Positions 51,921 through 59,902 of a DNA stretch of 64,000 nt are shown here, in pieces. The position numbers were made by a program, and so were the translations under genes. Under the pieces are notes generated by a model. That model saw only the letters and a program-made list of their open reading frames with translations, was not told where the DNA came from and did no database searches. How positions within the stretch are numbered: the stretch's first letter is position 1; each line of letters opens with the position of its first letter. Origin of the DNA: Caenimonas koreensis DSM 17982 (GTDB lineage: Bacteria > Pseudomonadota > Gammaproteobacteria > Burkholderiales > Burkholderiaceae_C); the NCBI RefSeq assembly GCF_009646335.1, contig NZ_WJBU01000010.1:124001-188000 (forward strand), in the 5' to 3' direction.

Positions 51921-53596
51921 TCCTCAATCTGGTCAAACGGTTTGGCAGGTGGCTGGTTGTCTGCCTGCGGGTCGGCCATGTCCGCGTCCGGTGGTGGCGT
52001 AGTTTTGACAGGCGGTGCCGTTGCCTTGAGATGCTGGCGTCGATCCGCGTCGCGCCGCGCCTTGCGCGTAGCTTTCTGCGCGGTGGTCACGATTTCGCGC
52101 ATCTGGCCGATCATGCGGAACAGCGCCGACTCATCCACCTGTTCGCGCCCCTGCTGCCGCAATTTCGACAGCGCTTGTCGTTGTTCCCAGAGGGTGACAG
52201 CCGGGTGCGACAAGGTACGGTATGGAATTTCCAGATAGTGCTGCCCCTCCGGCTCCAGCACCCAAATGCGGCTGATGTCGCGCGGGTCGCGCCGGATCAG
52301 GAACGCAGGCAAGCGGTCGCGCCGAGCTATCCACGGCTTGAGCACATCGGCGTAGTAGTGAATGTGGTCGATGACGAAGCCGGTGCGGGTCAGCGTGCGG
52401 CGGATGATGGGCAGAAAATCGACCAGAAATGCGGTGGGCCGCGTGACCACCGGCGGCACGCCGATCCGCGCCACGGCCTCGGCCCAGCGCGCTGCGGGTG
52501 GCTGGAGCAGGCCGTTGTGCACCGAGGCGTGATAAGTGCCCACGGCCAGCGTGAGCCAGCGCTCTAGCTCGCGCAGGGTCAGTGCGGCCATCTTGTCGGC
52601 GTCGTACTCGCCGCGCTGGCCGGGGTTAGAGAAGGTCGTACCCGGCAGGTCATCGTGGATCATCTGCATCGCGGTGCCGATGATCCTTTCCACGATACCG
52701 CCGTAGTGCGGCTGCCCCGGTGGCCGGTAGTCCAGGCGGATGCCATGCTGCTCGCAGCCCCGGCGCAGCGCCTCGCTCTTGAACTCGGCCGCGTTGTCCA
52801 GGTAGAGCAGCCTGGGCTTGCCGCTCATCGGCCAGTCCATGTCCACATCCAGCCCTTCCAGCCAGGGACGCTTGTCGCAGGCGACATGCGCCAGGCACAG
52901 GCCGACCGAGACGGCGGACGGCGCTTCGAGCGTCACCACCATGCCGAGCACGCAGCGGGTGAAAACGTCGATGGCCAGCGTGAGATAGGGACGGCCAATC
53001 GGCTGCCGGTCGTGTGCATCCACCACGATCAGGTCGATGACCGTGTGGTCGATCTGCACCTGCTCCAGCGGTTCGGAGACGGCCGGCGGGATGCCGCCGA
53101 CGCCTTGCAGCTCGCGGGAGGCATCTTGACCTTCCCGGCGGCGCACCGTTTTGAGCGGATCAAGGCTGCCGACACGCAACGCCACGGTGTTGCGTGTCGG
53201 CACCCGCAGCTTTTGCGCCTTGCAGGCTTGCGCGACTTCACGATGGAAGGCCGCCAGGCTGCGCTTCTGCTTGGTCAGGAAGCGTTTTTGCAGCAGCTCG
53301 CGGATGATGCGCTCGACCGGCTCCGGCAAGCGGCCCTTGCCTTTACCACCGCTTGACTGCCCTGGAGCGAAGTCAGTGACCAGCCCCGAACCTTGCCGGG
53401 CACGGCGGATCAGGACGTAGACCTGCCGCCGAGACAGACCCAGTGCATGGGCTGCCGCGTCGGCCGCTTCATGCCCGACCGTCTCCGACTGCGCCAACGG
53501 CCCAATGATCTCCGCGCGACGACGCGCACGCTCCCAAGCCTGCTCTGGCAGAGTTGCAACGCCTTGCTCGGCAATCAGTGGGGTATCGGTCGCCAT
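51914..53596 (-). CDS. tniA: DDE transposase TniA
   Basis: 560 aa from ATG 53596, the usual size. The N-terminal helix-turn-helix region contains ALGLSRRQVYVLIRRARQG. The catalytic core shows the D-D-E residues in VQIDHTVIDL, LYLDNAAEFKS and GGIVERIIGT. The C-terminal part matches TniA (VTLWEQRQALSKLRQQGREQ). It joins the terminal repeats to target DNA. A frame extending to 53689 includes extra residues that are not part of the family. Confidence 0.93.
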   Translation of the reverse strand: MATDTPLIAEQGVATLPEQAWERARRRAEIIGPLAQSETVGHEAADAAAHALGLSRRQVYVLIRRARQGSGLVTDFAPGQSSGGKGKGRLPEPVERIIRELLQKRFLTKQKRSLAAFHREVAQACKAQKLRVPTRNTVALRVGSLDPLKTVRRREGQDASRELQGVGGIPPAVSEPLEQVQIDHTVIDLIVVDAHDRQPIGRPYLTLAIDVFTRCVLGMVVTLEAPSAVSVGLCLAHVACDKRPWLEGLDVDMDWPMSGKPRLLYLDNAAEFKSEALRRGCEQHGIRLDYRPPGQPHYGGIVERIIGTAMQMIHDDLPGTTFSNPGQRGEYDADKMAALTLRELERWLTLAVGTYHASVHNGLLQPPAARWAEAVARIGVPPVVTRPTAFLVDFLPIIRRTLTRTGFVIDHIHYYADVLKPWIARRDRLPAFLIRRDPRDISRIWVLEPEGQHYLEIPYRTLSHPAVTLWEQRQALSKLRQQGREQVDESALFRMIGQMREIVTTAQKATRKARRDADRRQHLKATAPPVKTTPPPDADMADPQADNQPPAKPFDQIEEW

Positions 53597-53668
53597 GCTC
53601 ACCTCGCTTTGGTGCACACGAGTATTGAGCATAGACGAGTTTCGTGCAGATGTGTCCTGACATTGGGT

Positions 53669-53687
53669 TGTCAGGAGCCGACTGCAC
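53669..53687 (+). repeat. Subterminal TniA-binding-like repeat
   Basis: TGTCAGGAGCCGACTGCAC resembles the terminal repeat (shared TGTCA and GACTGCAC ends) and sits about 26 bases inside the right end, as expected for the multiple TniA sites of this family. Confidence 0.5.
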
Positions 53688-53712
53688 AACAGCCTTCAAA
53701 CCGTGTTGTCTG

Positions 53713-53737
53713 GTGCAGTCACCTTCTGAAAATGACA
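53713..53737 (-). repeat. Right terminal inverted repeat (tni end)
   Basis: Read on the minus strand it begins TGTCATTTTCAGAAGGTGAC and ends GACTGCAC, differing from the left repeat at only a couple of positions. It defines the right boundary of the element. Confidence 0.93.
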
Positions 53738-53742
53738 CAGGT
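53738..53742. repeat. Right target-site duplication of the transposon
   Basis: CAGGT; compare CAGAT at the left side. On the minus strand these read ACCTG and ATCTG, the codons around Leu in the interrupted gene. Confidence 0.7.
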
Positions 53743-54346
53743 AATCCGCACCGTCCATCTGCACCGGCGGCTTGAGCACCATGTCGTTCGGCCTGCCAAT
53801 GTCACCCGAAAACAGCACCGAGCGGCTGCCGTTGTCGACCTGCACAAAGGCAGAACCAGGCATGTGCCCCGAAGGCGACATCCGTACATTGAAAGCAGGG
53901 ACGGGCCGGAACGCCTTGCCGTGCGGCACCGCGTGAAACTGCTTGAGGCACTGGATGGCATCGGCACGTGTGTAGAGCGGCAGTGCGGGCTTGTGCTTCG
54001 ATGTGCTAAAGCGGTTGGCGTAGTTGGCTTCTTCTTCCTGCAGGTGCCCCGAGTCGGGCAGCAGGATGCGGCACAGGTCGAGCGTGGCGGGTGTGCACAG
54101 GATGCGGCCGCGAAAACCGTTGCGCACAAGCAGTGGCAGCCAGCCGCTGTGGTCGATGTGTGCGTGCGTGAGGATCACGGCGTCGATCGCGGCGGGCCGC
54201 ACCGGCAGGGGCGACCAGTTGCGAAGGCGCAGCTGCTTGTAGCCCTGGAACAGGCCGCAATCCACCAGCACGGCAGACTCGTCCTGCCATAGCAGGTACT
54301 TGGAGCCGGTAACGGTGTCGGTCGCGCCGAGGAACTGCAGGTTCAT
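53738..54346 (-). pseudogene. MBL/beta-CASP RNase-type protein, N-terminal half (split by transposon)
   Basis: The first 203 residues of an MBL nuclease-type protein from ATG 54346 (ATG 54358 also possible): LQFLGATDTVTGSKYLL, zinc site HAHIDHSG, MSPSGHMPGSAFV and FSGDIGRPND. The frame then runs into the transposon and stops at 53696. The rest of the gene is at 42194-42943. The zinc site alone cannot give a working beta-CASP enzyme, so the gene is inactivated unless the transposon leaves precisely. A perfect FNR box precedes it. Confidence 0.92.
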
Positions 54347-54392
54347 GGGATGCGGCATGACGCAGCATATCGACAAGCGCACGTGCAGCAAC

Positions 54393-54406
54393 TTGATACG
54401 CATCAA
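54393..54406. promoter_or_regulatory. FNR box between the split MBL gene and the 54455 gene
   Basis: TTGATACGCATCAA is an ideal FNR dyad (TTGAT-N4-ATCAA). It is placed midway between the two divergent start codons, about 47 bases from each, so it could serve both promoters. Confidence 0.8.
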
Positions 54407-54454
54407 GGCAAATAGGGATTCACAGGAACGCCCCGTTCACTGCAAAATACGCCG

Positions 54455-54733
54455 ATGGCAACTTATGACATACAGGCCTACAAGGGATACTTCATTGCGG
54501 GCCACGCTTACCTGCAACCCACCGGCACGTGGCAGGGCTGCGCCGAGATCTGTATCGAGCGGCCCGAAGACGGCGCCTATGCGCGCCCGCTTGAGCGGGT
54601 GATGAGCACCTCGTTCTACGACAACGAGCTGCGTGCCGTGCAGGCAGCGCACCACCAGGCGCGACAGGTGATCGACGGGCTGGGCATGAACTGGGCTCCT
54701 TTCACCGCACCAGGCGGCTTGCCCAGCCGCTGA
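54455..54733 (+). CDS. Small hypothetical protein
   Basis: A 92 aa protein without signal peptide. It looks like a compact alpha/beta domain (FIAGHAYLQPTGTWQGCAEI, then a helical AVQAAHHQARQVIDGLGM). I do not recognise a family. Its divergence from an MBL/beta-CASP gene with a shared FNR box suggests a role during oxygen limitation. Confidence 0.7.
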   Translation: MATYDIQAYKGYFIAGHAYLQPTGTWQGCAEICIERPEDGAYARPLERVMSTSFYDNELRAVQAAHHQARQVIDGLGMNWAPFTAPGGLPSR

Positions 54734-54753
54734 CGGCTGCGGCCCGCAGGCCG

Positions 54754-55803
54754 TCACAACTTCAGGCGTTTCGAGTAGCCCGTCATTTCCAGATAGCCGC
54801 GCCCCACGCGCTTGCCATTGCTGTCGAACAGTTCACTCAGGCCTTCCCAATAAATCGCGCCGGTGGACGCACGGCTGTCGAGTTCCTGGTTGTCGACCAG
54901 GGCCTTCACGGTGTAGAAGTCGGCCGGTGTGCGCACCATCCATTCCACCGGGTACGTCGCACCCGACGCAGGGCTTGTCCATTTGCGCTGCGGGCTGAAC
55001 ACCACCTCACCCTGGCTGAACACATAAGTGCTGCCCCCCCTGGCGCGAAACGAACCGCCGTCCCACAGCGTCGATCCGTCCTGCCTTCGAAGGCGAAACG
55101 CCGTGAGCGCACTGCCGTCGTCCAGGTTCATGCCGATCCAGTCCCAGCCCACGGCATCAGAGTGCAGCAGCTGGTCGCTCCACTCGTGGTCGAGCCAGGC
55201 CCGGCCCTCGATGCTCAATCGCTTGCCGCGCAGCACGATGCTGCCAGCAACGGCAAGCTGCGGCTCGCTGTAGTAGTAGCTGGCCTGCGATTCGAGCGGG
55301 CCTTTGCGCGAGAGCCCGGCTTTGCCTTGCAGCAGCAATGGCTGCGTGGGTGCGCAGCGCAGGTCGAGAGAGAAATCGCCCGAGGCGACCTTTGCCAGGT
55401 AAGCGTCGGCAGTGCGCACGAGCGACCAGTCGCGCAGGCGCACGCGGGCGTCGCCCTCGGCTGCGGTCGCAATGTCGAAGCCTTCACGCGCGATACGCTG
55501 GTCATGCAGGAGCGTGCGGCCCTGCACATCGGTGAGCGCGGCATGTGCGAACACGAGCTGTTTGGCTGCGAAGCGCGATGCCATCGTTTGCGCCGCTTCA
55601 ACCCGTGTGCGAAAGAACGTCACCTGAAAGCCGAATTCACGCTCGCCCGATTTGGCGGAGCCCGTGATGTACCACCACTCGGTGCGCTGCGCCGGGTGCG
55701 AGCCGTGGTCGCGCGGGAAGGCGAGCTGGATAGCAGGCAGTGCAAAGCCGGGTACAGCCCATGCCAGCGCGGGCAGGGCCAGCGCGAATTCGCGGCGGCG
55801 CAT
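54754..55803 (-). CDS. CrtC/AttH-like lipocalin-domain protein, exported
   Basis: 349 aa from ATG 55803. The start MRRREFALALPALAWAVPG is a signal sequence with arginines. The body is the double-lipocalin CrtC/AttH fold: FPRDHGSHPAQRTEWWYITG, FGFQVTFFR, GRAWLDHEWSDQLL and GWDWIGMNLDDGSALTAF. Some members are carotenoid 1,2-hydratases; many are secreted proteins of unknown function next to ABC-type exporters. No carotenoid genes are nearby. The longer frame to 55983 lacks support. Confidence 0.85.
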   Translation of the reverse strand: MRRREFALALPALAWAVPGFALPAIQLAFPRDHGSHPAQRTEWWYITGSAKSGEREFGFQVTFFRTRVEAAQTMASRFAAKQLVFAHAALTDVQGRTLLHDQRIAREGFDIATAAEGDARVRLRDWSLVRTADAYLAKVASGDFSLDLRCAPTQPLLLQGKAGLSRKGPLESQASYYYSEPQLAVAGSIVLRGKRLSIEGRAWLDHEWSDQLLHSDAVGWDWIGMNLDDGSALTAFRLRRQDGSTLWDGGSFRARGGSTYVFSQGEVVFSPQRKWTSPASGATYPVEWMVRTPADFYTVKALVDNQELDSRASTGAIYWEGLSELFDSNGKRVGRGYLEMTGYSKRLKL

Positions 55804-55985
55804 CAATGGACCTTCATGCAAACAACTGCTCCTGCAGACGATGGCACTCATCATGGCCCAAGCGTGACTGGCTGAGCAAGCAAGGCGTCTTGGCGTCTTT
55901 ACACTCGGCGTCACCCCGGCTGGGACTTGATCAAACCCGGTCAAGCCGCATATGAGGCCGGCACACAAACCACAAGGAATCAAAA

Positions 55986-56912
55986 ATGAAAGCAGCGATT
56001 GTTAGAGCGTACGGAACCAAGGTTGAGGTGGCAGACATTGCGCAGCCCGCCTTGCTGGACGACAGCCTGATGATTGAAGTTCATGCCGCCAGCGTGAACC
56101 CGGTGGACAACCTGATTCGCGCCGGTTACCTCAAGGCCATGATGCCGTTGCCGCTGCCCTACGTTGTGGGCAACGACGTCTCCGGCGTGGTCACGGCGGT
56201 GGGCAAGGACGTGAGCGGCTTCAAGGTGGGCGACGCGGTGTTCGCGCGGCCCCAGGGCATGCAGTCAGGCACGTTTGCCGAGTTCGCGATGATCAAGGCG
56301 ACTGACGCCGCACTCAAGCCTGCCAACCTGAGCCACGAGCAGGCGGCTTCGTTGCCCCTGGTGGCGCTCACGGCCTGGCAGGCACTGGTCACCAAGGGCC
56401 ACCTGCAAAGCGGGCAGAAGGTGCTGATTCATGCGGGCTCTGGCGGTGTGGGCTCCATCGCCATTCAACTGGCCAAACACCTGGGCGCGACCGTTGCAAC
56501 GACAACGAGCAGCGACAACGTTGCCATGGTTCGCGCACTGGGCGCTGACGTAGTGATCGACTACAAGAGCCAGAAGTTCGAAGACGTCGTGGCCGACTAC
56601 GACCTGGTGTTCGACACATTGGGCGGTGCCACGCGCGAGCGCTCGTACGCCGTGCTGAAGAAGGGCGGCTCGCTCATCTCGATCATCCTGCCCGCAGACA
56701 CGAGCGGCGCGGCAGAGAAGGCCGGCGTGAAGTCAGAGGCATTTTTCATGTGGCCGAGCGGCGAGCAGCTGGCACAGATTGCCAGGCTGGCCGAACAGGG
56801 CGCCATCAAACCGCAGATCGACAAGGTGTTCACGCTGGAGCAGTCGCAGGAAGCGTTCGACTACAGCCAGTCGGGCCGGGCCAAGGGCAAGATTGTGGTG
56901 AAGGTCAGGTAA
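55986..56912 (+). CDS. NADPH:quinone-reductase-like zinc-type alcohol dehydrogenase
   Basis: A 308 aa medium-chain reductase without structural zinc. Seen: VGNDVSGVVTAVGKDV in the catalytic domain, the nucleotide motif IHAGSGGVGSIAIQLAKHLGA, and the quinone-oxidoreductase closing stretch VFTLEQSQEAFDYSQSGRAKGKIVV. It reduces quinones or enones with NADPH. It stands alone; AAGGA lies 9-13 bases upstream of the ATG. A strong hairpin follows. Confidence 0.88.
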   Translation: MKAAIVRAYGTKVEVADIAQPALLDDSLMIEVHAASVNPVDNLIRAGYLKAMMPLPLPYVVGNDVSGVVTAVGKDVSGFKVGDAVFARPQGMQSGTFAEFAMIKATDAALKPANLSHEQAASLPLVALTAWQALVTKGHLQSGQKVLIHAGSGGVGSIAIQLAKHLGATVATTTSSDNVAMVRALGADVVIDYKSQKFEDVVADYDLVFDTLGGATRERSYAVLKKGGSLISIILPADTSGAAEKAGVKSEAFFMWPSGEQLAQIARLAEQGAIKPQIDKVFTLEQSQEAFDYSQSGRAKGKIVVKVR

Positions 56913-56953
56913 GTAAGGTGGCTGGCATGGCGGCGCGAGGCTAAACACAGCGA

Positions 56954-56995
56954 ACTCGACAGAGTCAGCGCACCAATGCGCTGACTCTGTCGAGT
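56954..56995. terminator. Perfect 19-base-pair hairpin, probable bidirectional terminator
   Basis: The arm at 56954-56972 is exactly complementary to 56977-56995 with a CCAA loop. It lies between two convergent genes and includes the stop codon and last ten or so codons of the phosphatase gene. There is no long T-run on either side. Confidence 0.6.
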
Positions 56996-57588
56996 CGCCA
57001 TACGCATCTTCCGGGCACAGGCGCAACGTTCGCAAGCTCGTGGTATGCACAGCAGGGCATCGCTGTGAAGTAGGACGTCAGCGCCGATGGAAGCGAGCCG
57101 ATGAAGCATCCCAAGAGGTGTTCGATAGTTCCGCCATGGGCGACGATCACCAGCGTTCGCGAATCCTGTCGCCTTGGATTGATCACCTCATCAAAGAATT
57201 GGCTGACACGGGCTTTGTGATCGACGACACTTTCTGATGAATGAACTGACGACTCGGGTGCCATGTAGGCTTCAATCTGCTCGGCCCGCACCTGCGCCAT
57301 GGTTCGCATCGGGACCATATTCAGACGCAGTTCGGCCAGTCGCGAATCGATACACGCGATTCGGCCTCTGTCTTTCGTCGCAATGAGAAAGGTGTCCTGT
57401 GCGCGTCGAATGGGGCTGCAGTGAAACTCGGCGCGGTCAAAGTCGCCAGCCTCCAGCATGCGGCCGAGCGCCTGACTTTGACGTTGTCCCTCGTCGCTGA
57501 GCGCATTCTCCTCATCGGAAGGTGCAAGCTCATGGTCGAGGCGGCCGGCGGATAGCGGTTCCGCGTGACGCACCAGGAGCACCCTCAT
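56965..57588 (-). CDS. Histidine phosphatase family protein (last gene of the peptide operon)
   Basis: A 207 aa phosphoglycerate-mutase-type phosphatase. The phosphohistidine is H8 in VRHAEP; the second histidine is in VAHGGTIEH near residue 150. The acid/base region SPIRRAQDT supports phosphatase use. Its start overlaps the stop of the kinase-like gene (ATGA), so the kinase and phosphatase are produced in step. A pair that adds and removes phosphate from the same target, perhaps the exported peptide or a metabolite, is a fair inference but unproven. Confidence 0.85.
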   Translation of the reverse strand: MRVLLVRHAEPLSAGRLDHELAPSDEENALSDEGQRQSQALGRMLEAGDFDRAEFHCSPIRRAQDTFLIATKDRGRIACIDSRLAELRLNMVPMRTMAQVRAEQIEAYMAPESSVHSSESVVDHKARVSQFFDEVINPRRQDSRTLVIVAHGGTIEHLLGCFIGSLPSALTSYFTAMPCCAYHELANVAPVPGRCVWRLDRVSALVR

Positions 57589-58406
57589 TTCAGGTTCACC
57601 TGTGGAGCGATCAAATACGACAGCCGTTCAAGTGATGCGAGAAATTCCTGGAAAGAGCGTGAAGGAGCGCAAACCTCCTGTCTTGCATCAAAGTAGGCTT
57701 TGGTCATTTGTTCCGCGTCGTCATTGCGGCTCGGCAGCTGCAGAAGGGCGATCAGGTCAAGCTCACTCGGCTGACCCATCGCAAAGGTCTCCAAATCGCA
57801 GAAACGGATCCTTTGCCCGCTGTCCAGAATGTGGCCCGGGCCTAGGTCTCCGAGTGCCACGTGCTCGCTTGCCAGACGCGCGCTTTGTGCGAGATGCTGG
57901 TAGTACTGCGCCAGCTCCGGCGTGCTCCGCCACCAACGATGCGCTTCACCGAGTGTGATCTCGCGGCATGCAAGGTGTGACAGTCTCGATTCCCGAACAC
58001 GTGCGGACGCTCTCCCGTGGACACGGCCAAGCGCCTGGAAAACGCGATAGCGTGATCCGGAATCATTGAACGCACAAGGGTCGTACTTGCTCAATACCAT
58101 CACCTGCGCCGACTCGTCGATGTAGTGGACCCTTGGGATATGAATGCTACCCTCGAGCAAACGATACGCCAGCAGTTCGCTCGCGAACCCACGGCGCTGC
58201 GAGTGGCGCTTGACGATCAACGGCTTTGCCTTGTCATCTTGTGCAGAGAACACCTGACTCTTTTCGGTAGCGCGAAGTGCTTCGCCCATATGGAGCGAAA
58301 ACCCGCCCTTGGCGACTTGAGCTGTGGTCGCAGCTCGAATAGCCTCGATGGTATCGTCGCACAGGCGCGCCACTACAACGTTTTCGGGGCGCGAATTAAG
58401 AGTCAT
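57585..58406 (-). CDS. APH-like phosphotransferase/kinase
   Basis: A 273 aa protein with a reduced aminoglycoside-phosphotransferase fold. The catalytic loop appears as ALGDLGPGHILD with the Asp/His of the Brenner motif, followed by IRFCDLETFAMGQPSELDLIALLQ with the metal-binding Asp. The N-lobe lysine is likely in LIVKRHSQR. The substrate is unknown; in this operon it may phosphorylate the peptide, an intermediate or a self-protective target. It overlaps the MBL gene stop by 4 bases. Confidence 0.75.
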   Translation of the reverse strand: MTLNSRPENVVVARLCDDTIEAIRAATTAQVAKGGFSLHMGEALRATEKSQVFSAQDDKAKPLIVKRHSQRRGFASELLAYRLLEGSIHIPRVHYIDESAQVMVLSKYDPCAFNDSGSRYRVFQALGRVHGRASARVRESRLSHLACREITLGEAHRWWRSTPELAQYYQHLAQSARLASEHVALGDLGPGHILDSGQRIRFCDLETFAMGQPSELDLIALLQLPSRNDDAEQMTKAYFDARQEVCAPSRSFQEFLASLERLSYLIAPQVNLK

Positions 58407-59902
58407 GCGGCCGCCATGGTCTGCGCGCCAAGGAGTCGATCGATCTCCGCGTTAAAAAGAGCGGTGTGGAGTTCGGGGCGGACTTGTTCGCCGAGATCCC
58501 CCAGTAGCACGGCCTCGATGCCCTGGTACGAGTCCCCCAGATTCCAGCTGTAGGTGGACCTTCCAGCAATGTCCCACACTTGAATTTCTCCGCGCAGTAT
58601 GGCGGCGAAGTCACGCAGGAACGCCTCGAAACCGCACGGGAACACTTGCGTCAGCCTCGCAGTAGGCGTCGTGTCGCGTTCAAATTTGGCTGTCACCACA
58701 TTGAGGCCGTACTGCGCGACACGGCCGTCACCGACGAGGAATCGAACCACCACACGTCGATCGCCCAGATTCGGCCACTCACGCTCCGTTGCGGCGAGCA
58801 CGTTGCGTCCCGGCGGCAACTGCAGGAGAAGACGCGCCAACTGAACCAGATAGCCCTCCACGATGTCGATGTCGCGCGCGACCTGCGCATCCTCGACGTA
58901 GGGCGCCACGACCCCAGTGAGTCGTCCCTGAACGGGCGATTTCAGGAAGGTCAGGAGCTTGTGCTTTTGCTCTTCATGGCGGCTGCCGTCATAGTCGATC
59001 CATGAGACCCGGTCATCGACGAACTTGTTACCTCCAAAAATCGAAATTCTTTCGCCTGGATACGGTCCGTGCACTACGGGCTGATAGCCCATGCCATTCG
59101 CCAGTTCGGCCAGTCTCTTGTTGTCTGAATGCAGAAACGGGCCAAAGTCCTGCACGTGGTCGATGTGACCGTCGCCGCAAATCGCAATGTGAGTGTGCGG
59201 GCCTGCAATCCGTCCGGCCGCTCCGACGAGATCGTCGAGTATCGACAGTCCTGTGCCGGGGCTCAGCAGGGAGGTCTTCCCTTTGGAAAACGGGCTTGCA
59301 GCGCGTGCACCCGGTGGCGTCACCATCGAATTGTTGGAGACGATGATCAAGTCGGGAACGGGCATACGGCCGGCAACGACGTCCTTCTCAAGCCGGTCCG
59401 ATGTCAGCGCATCCACCGCAATGAAGCATGAGACCTCCCCGTGCGTGATGAAGTATTGGCTGACGCGCTTTTCCCAAAATACGGTACCTGCGGCCGGCGC
59501 GTGCATGGAGACGCGCGTGTCACCGAACTCTATCGGCTGTTCAAACGGCTGGACGCGCACTTCGAAGCCGAGCTTCCTTATCGCGTCCCGCACGCACATT
59601 GGCATGTTCTTGCCGACGATCACGGGCACTTGCCGTGAAAGCCTGTTCAGCGAAGAGAGATGGAAGTGATCGAGATGTTCGTGGCTCAGAAGAATGGCGT
59701 CGAGTTCCGGCATCCGCTCAATGTCGACAGACCGCGGGGGATAGATCTCGAAGTTGATGTGCTTGCTGTTGCCGAATGAGCGCTCCAGCACAGGGTCAAG
59801 CAAGATGTTCGCATCCGGGGATGAGAGCAGCCAAGTCTGATGACCGATGAACGTAAACGATAGCTGGGCGTTGGATGGTTTAGAGCGACTGTTCATATTC
59901 AA
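58403..59902 (-). CDS. MBL-fold metallohydrolase with C-terminal extension
   Basis: 499 aa. The metallo-beta-lactamase core has the zinc motif HEHLDH at residues 74-79 and further ligands around GDGHIDHVQDF. The last 200 residues are an unassigned mostly alpha/beta extension (FPCGFEAFLRDFAAILRGE). The domain resembles lipid- or lactone-cleaving UlaG/NAPE-PLD-like enzymes more than beta-lactamases. Its start lies 23 bases inside the ABC exporter gene, so it belongs to the same operon and may process or tailor the peptide. Confidence 0.78.
   Translation of the reverse strand: MNMNSRSKPSNAQLSFTFIGHQTWLLSSPDANILLDPVLERSFGNSKHINFEIYPPRSVDIERMPELDAILLSHEHLDHFHLSSLNRLSRQVPVIVGKNMPMCVRDAIRKLGFEVRVQPFEQPIEFGDTRVSMHAPAAGTVFWEKRVSQYFITHGEVSCFIAVDALTSDRLEKDVVAGRMPVPDLIIVSNNSMVTPPGARAASPFSKGKTSLLSPGTGLSILDDLVGAAGRIAGPHTHIAICGDGHIDHVQDFGPFLHSDNKRLAELANGMGYQPVVHGPYPGERISIFGGNKFVDDRVSWIDYDGSRHEEQKHKLLTFLKSPVQGRLTGVVAPYVEDAQVARDIDIVEGYLVQLARLLLQLPPGRNVLAATEREWPNLGDRRVVVRFLVGDGRVAQYGLNVVTAKFERDTTPTARLTQVFPCGFEAFLRDFAAILRGEIQVWDIAGRSTYSWNLGDSYQGIEAVLLGDLGEQVRPELHTALFNAEIDRLLGAQTMAAA

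Larger units (their letters stand above)
42949..53737. mobile_element. Tn402/Tn5053-family transposon carrying a pbr-like metal resistance operon
   Basis: A 10,789-base element bounded by 25-base inverted repeats that begin TGTCATTTTCAGAAG. It holds the full transposition module tniA-tniB-tniQ-tniR on the right and, instead of the usual mer operon, a MerR-type regulator, P-type ATPase, PAP2/LspA fusion and FTR1 permease on the left. It has inserted in an MBL/beta-CASP gene. All its genes appear intact, so it may still be mobile. Confidence 0.93.

Noticed and set aside
55926..55943. Possible FNR box TTGATCAAACCCGGTCAA
   Set aside because: The half-sites are four bases too far apart for FNR, so it is only a chance resemblance before the quinone reductase gene.
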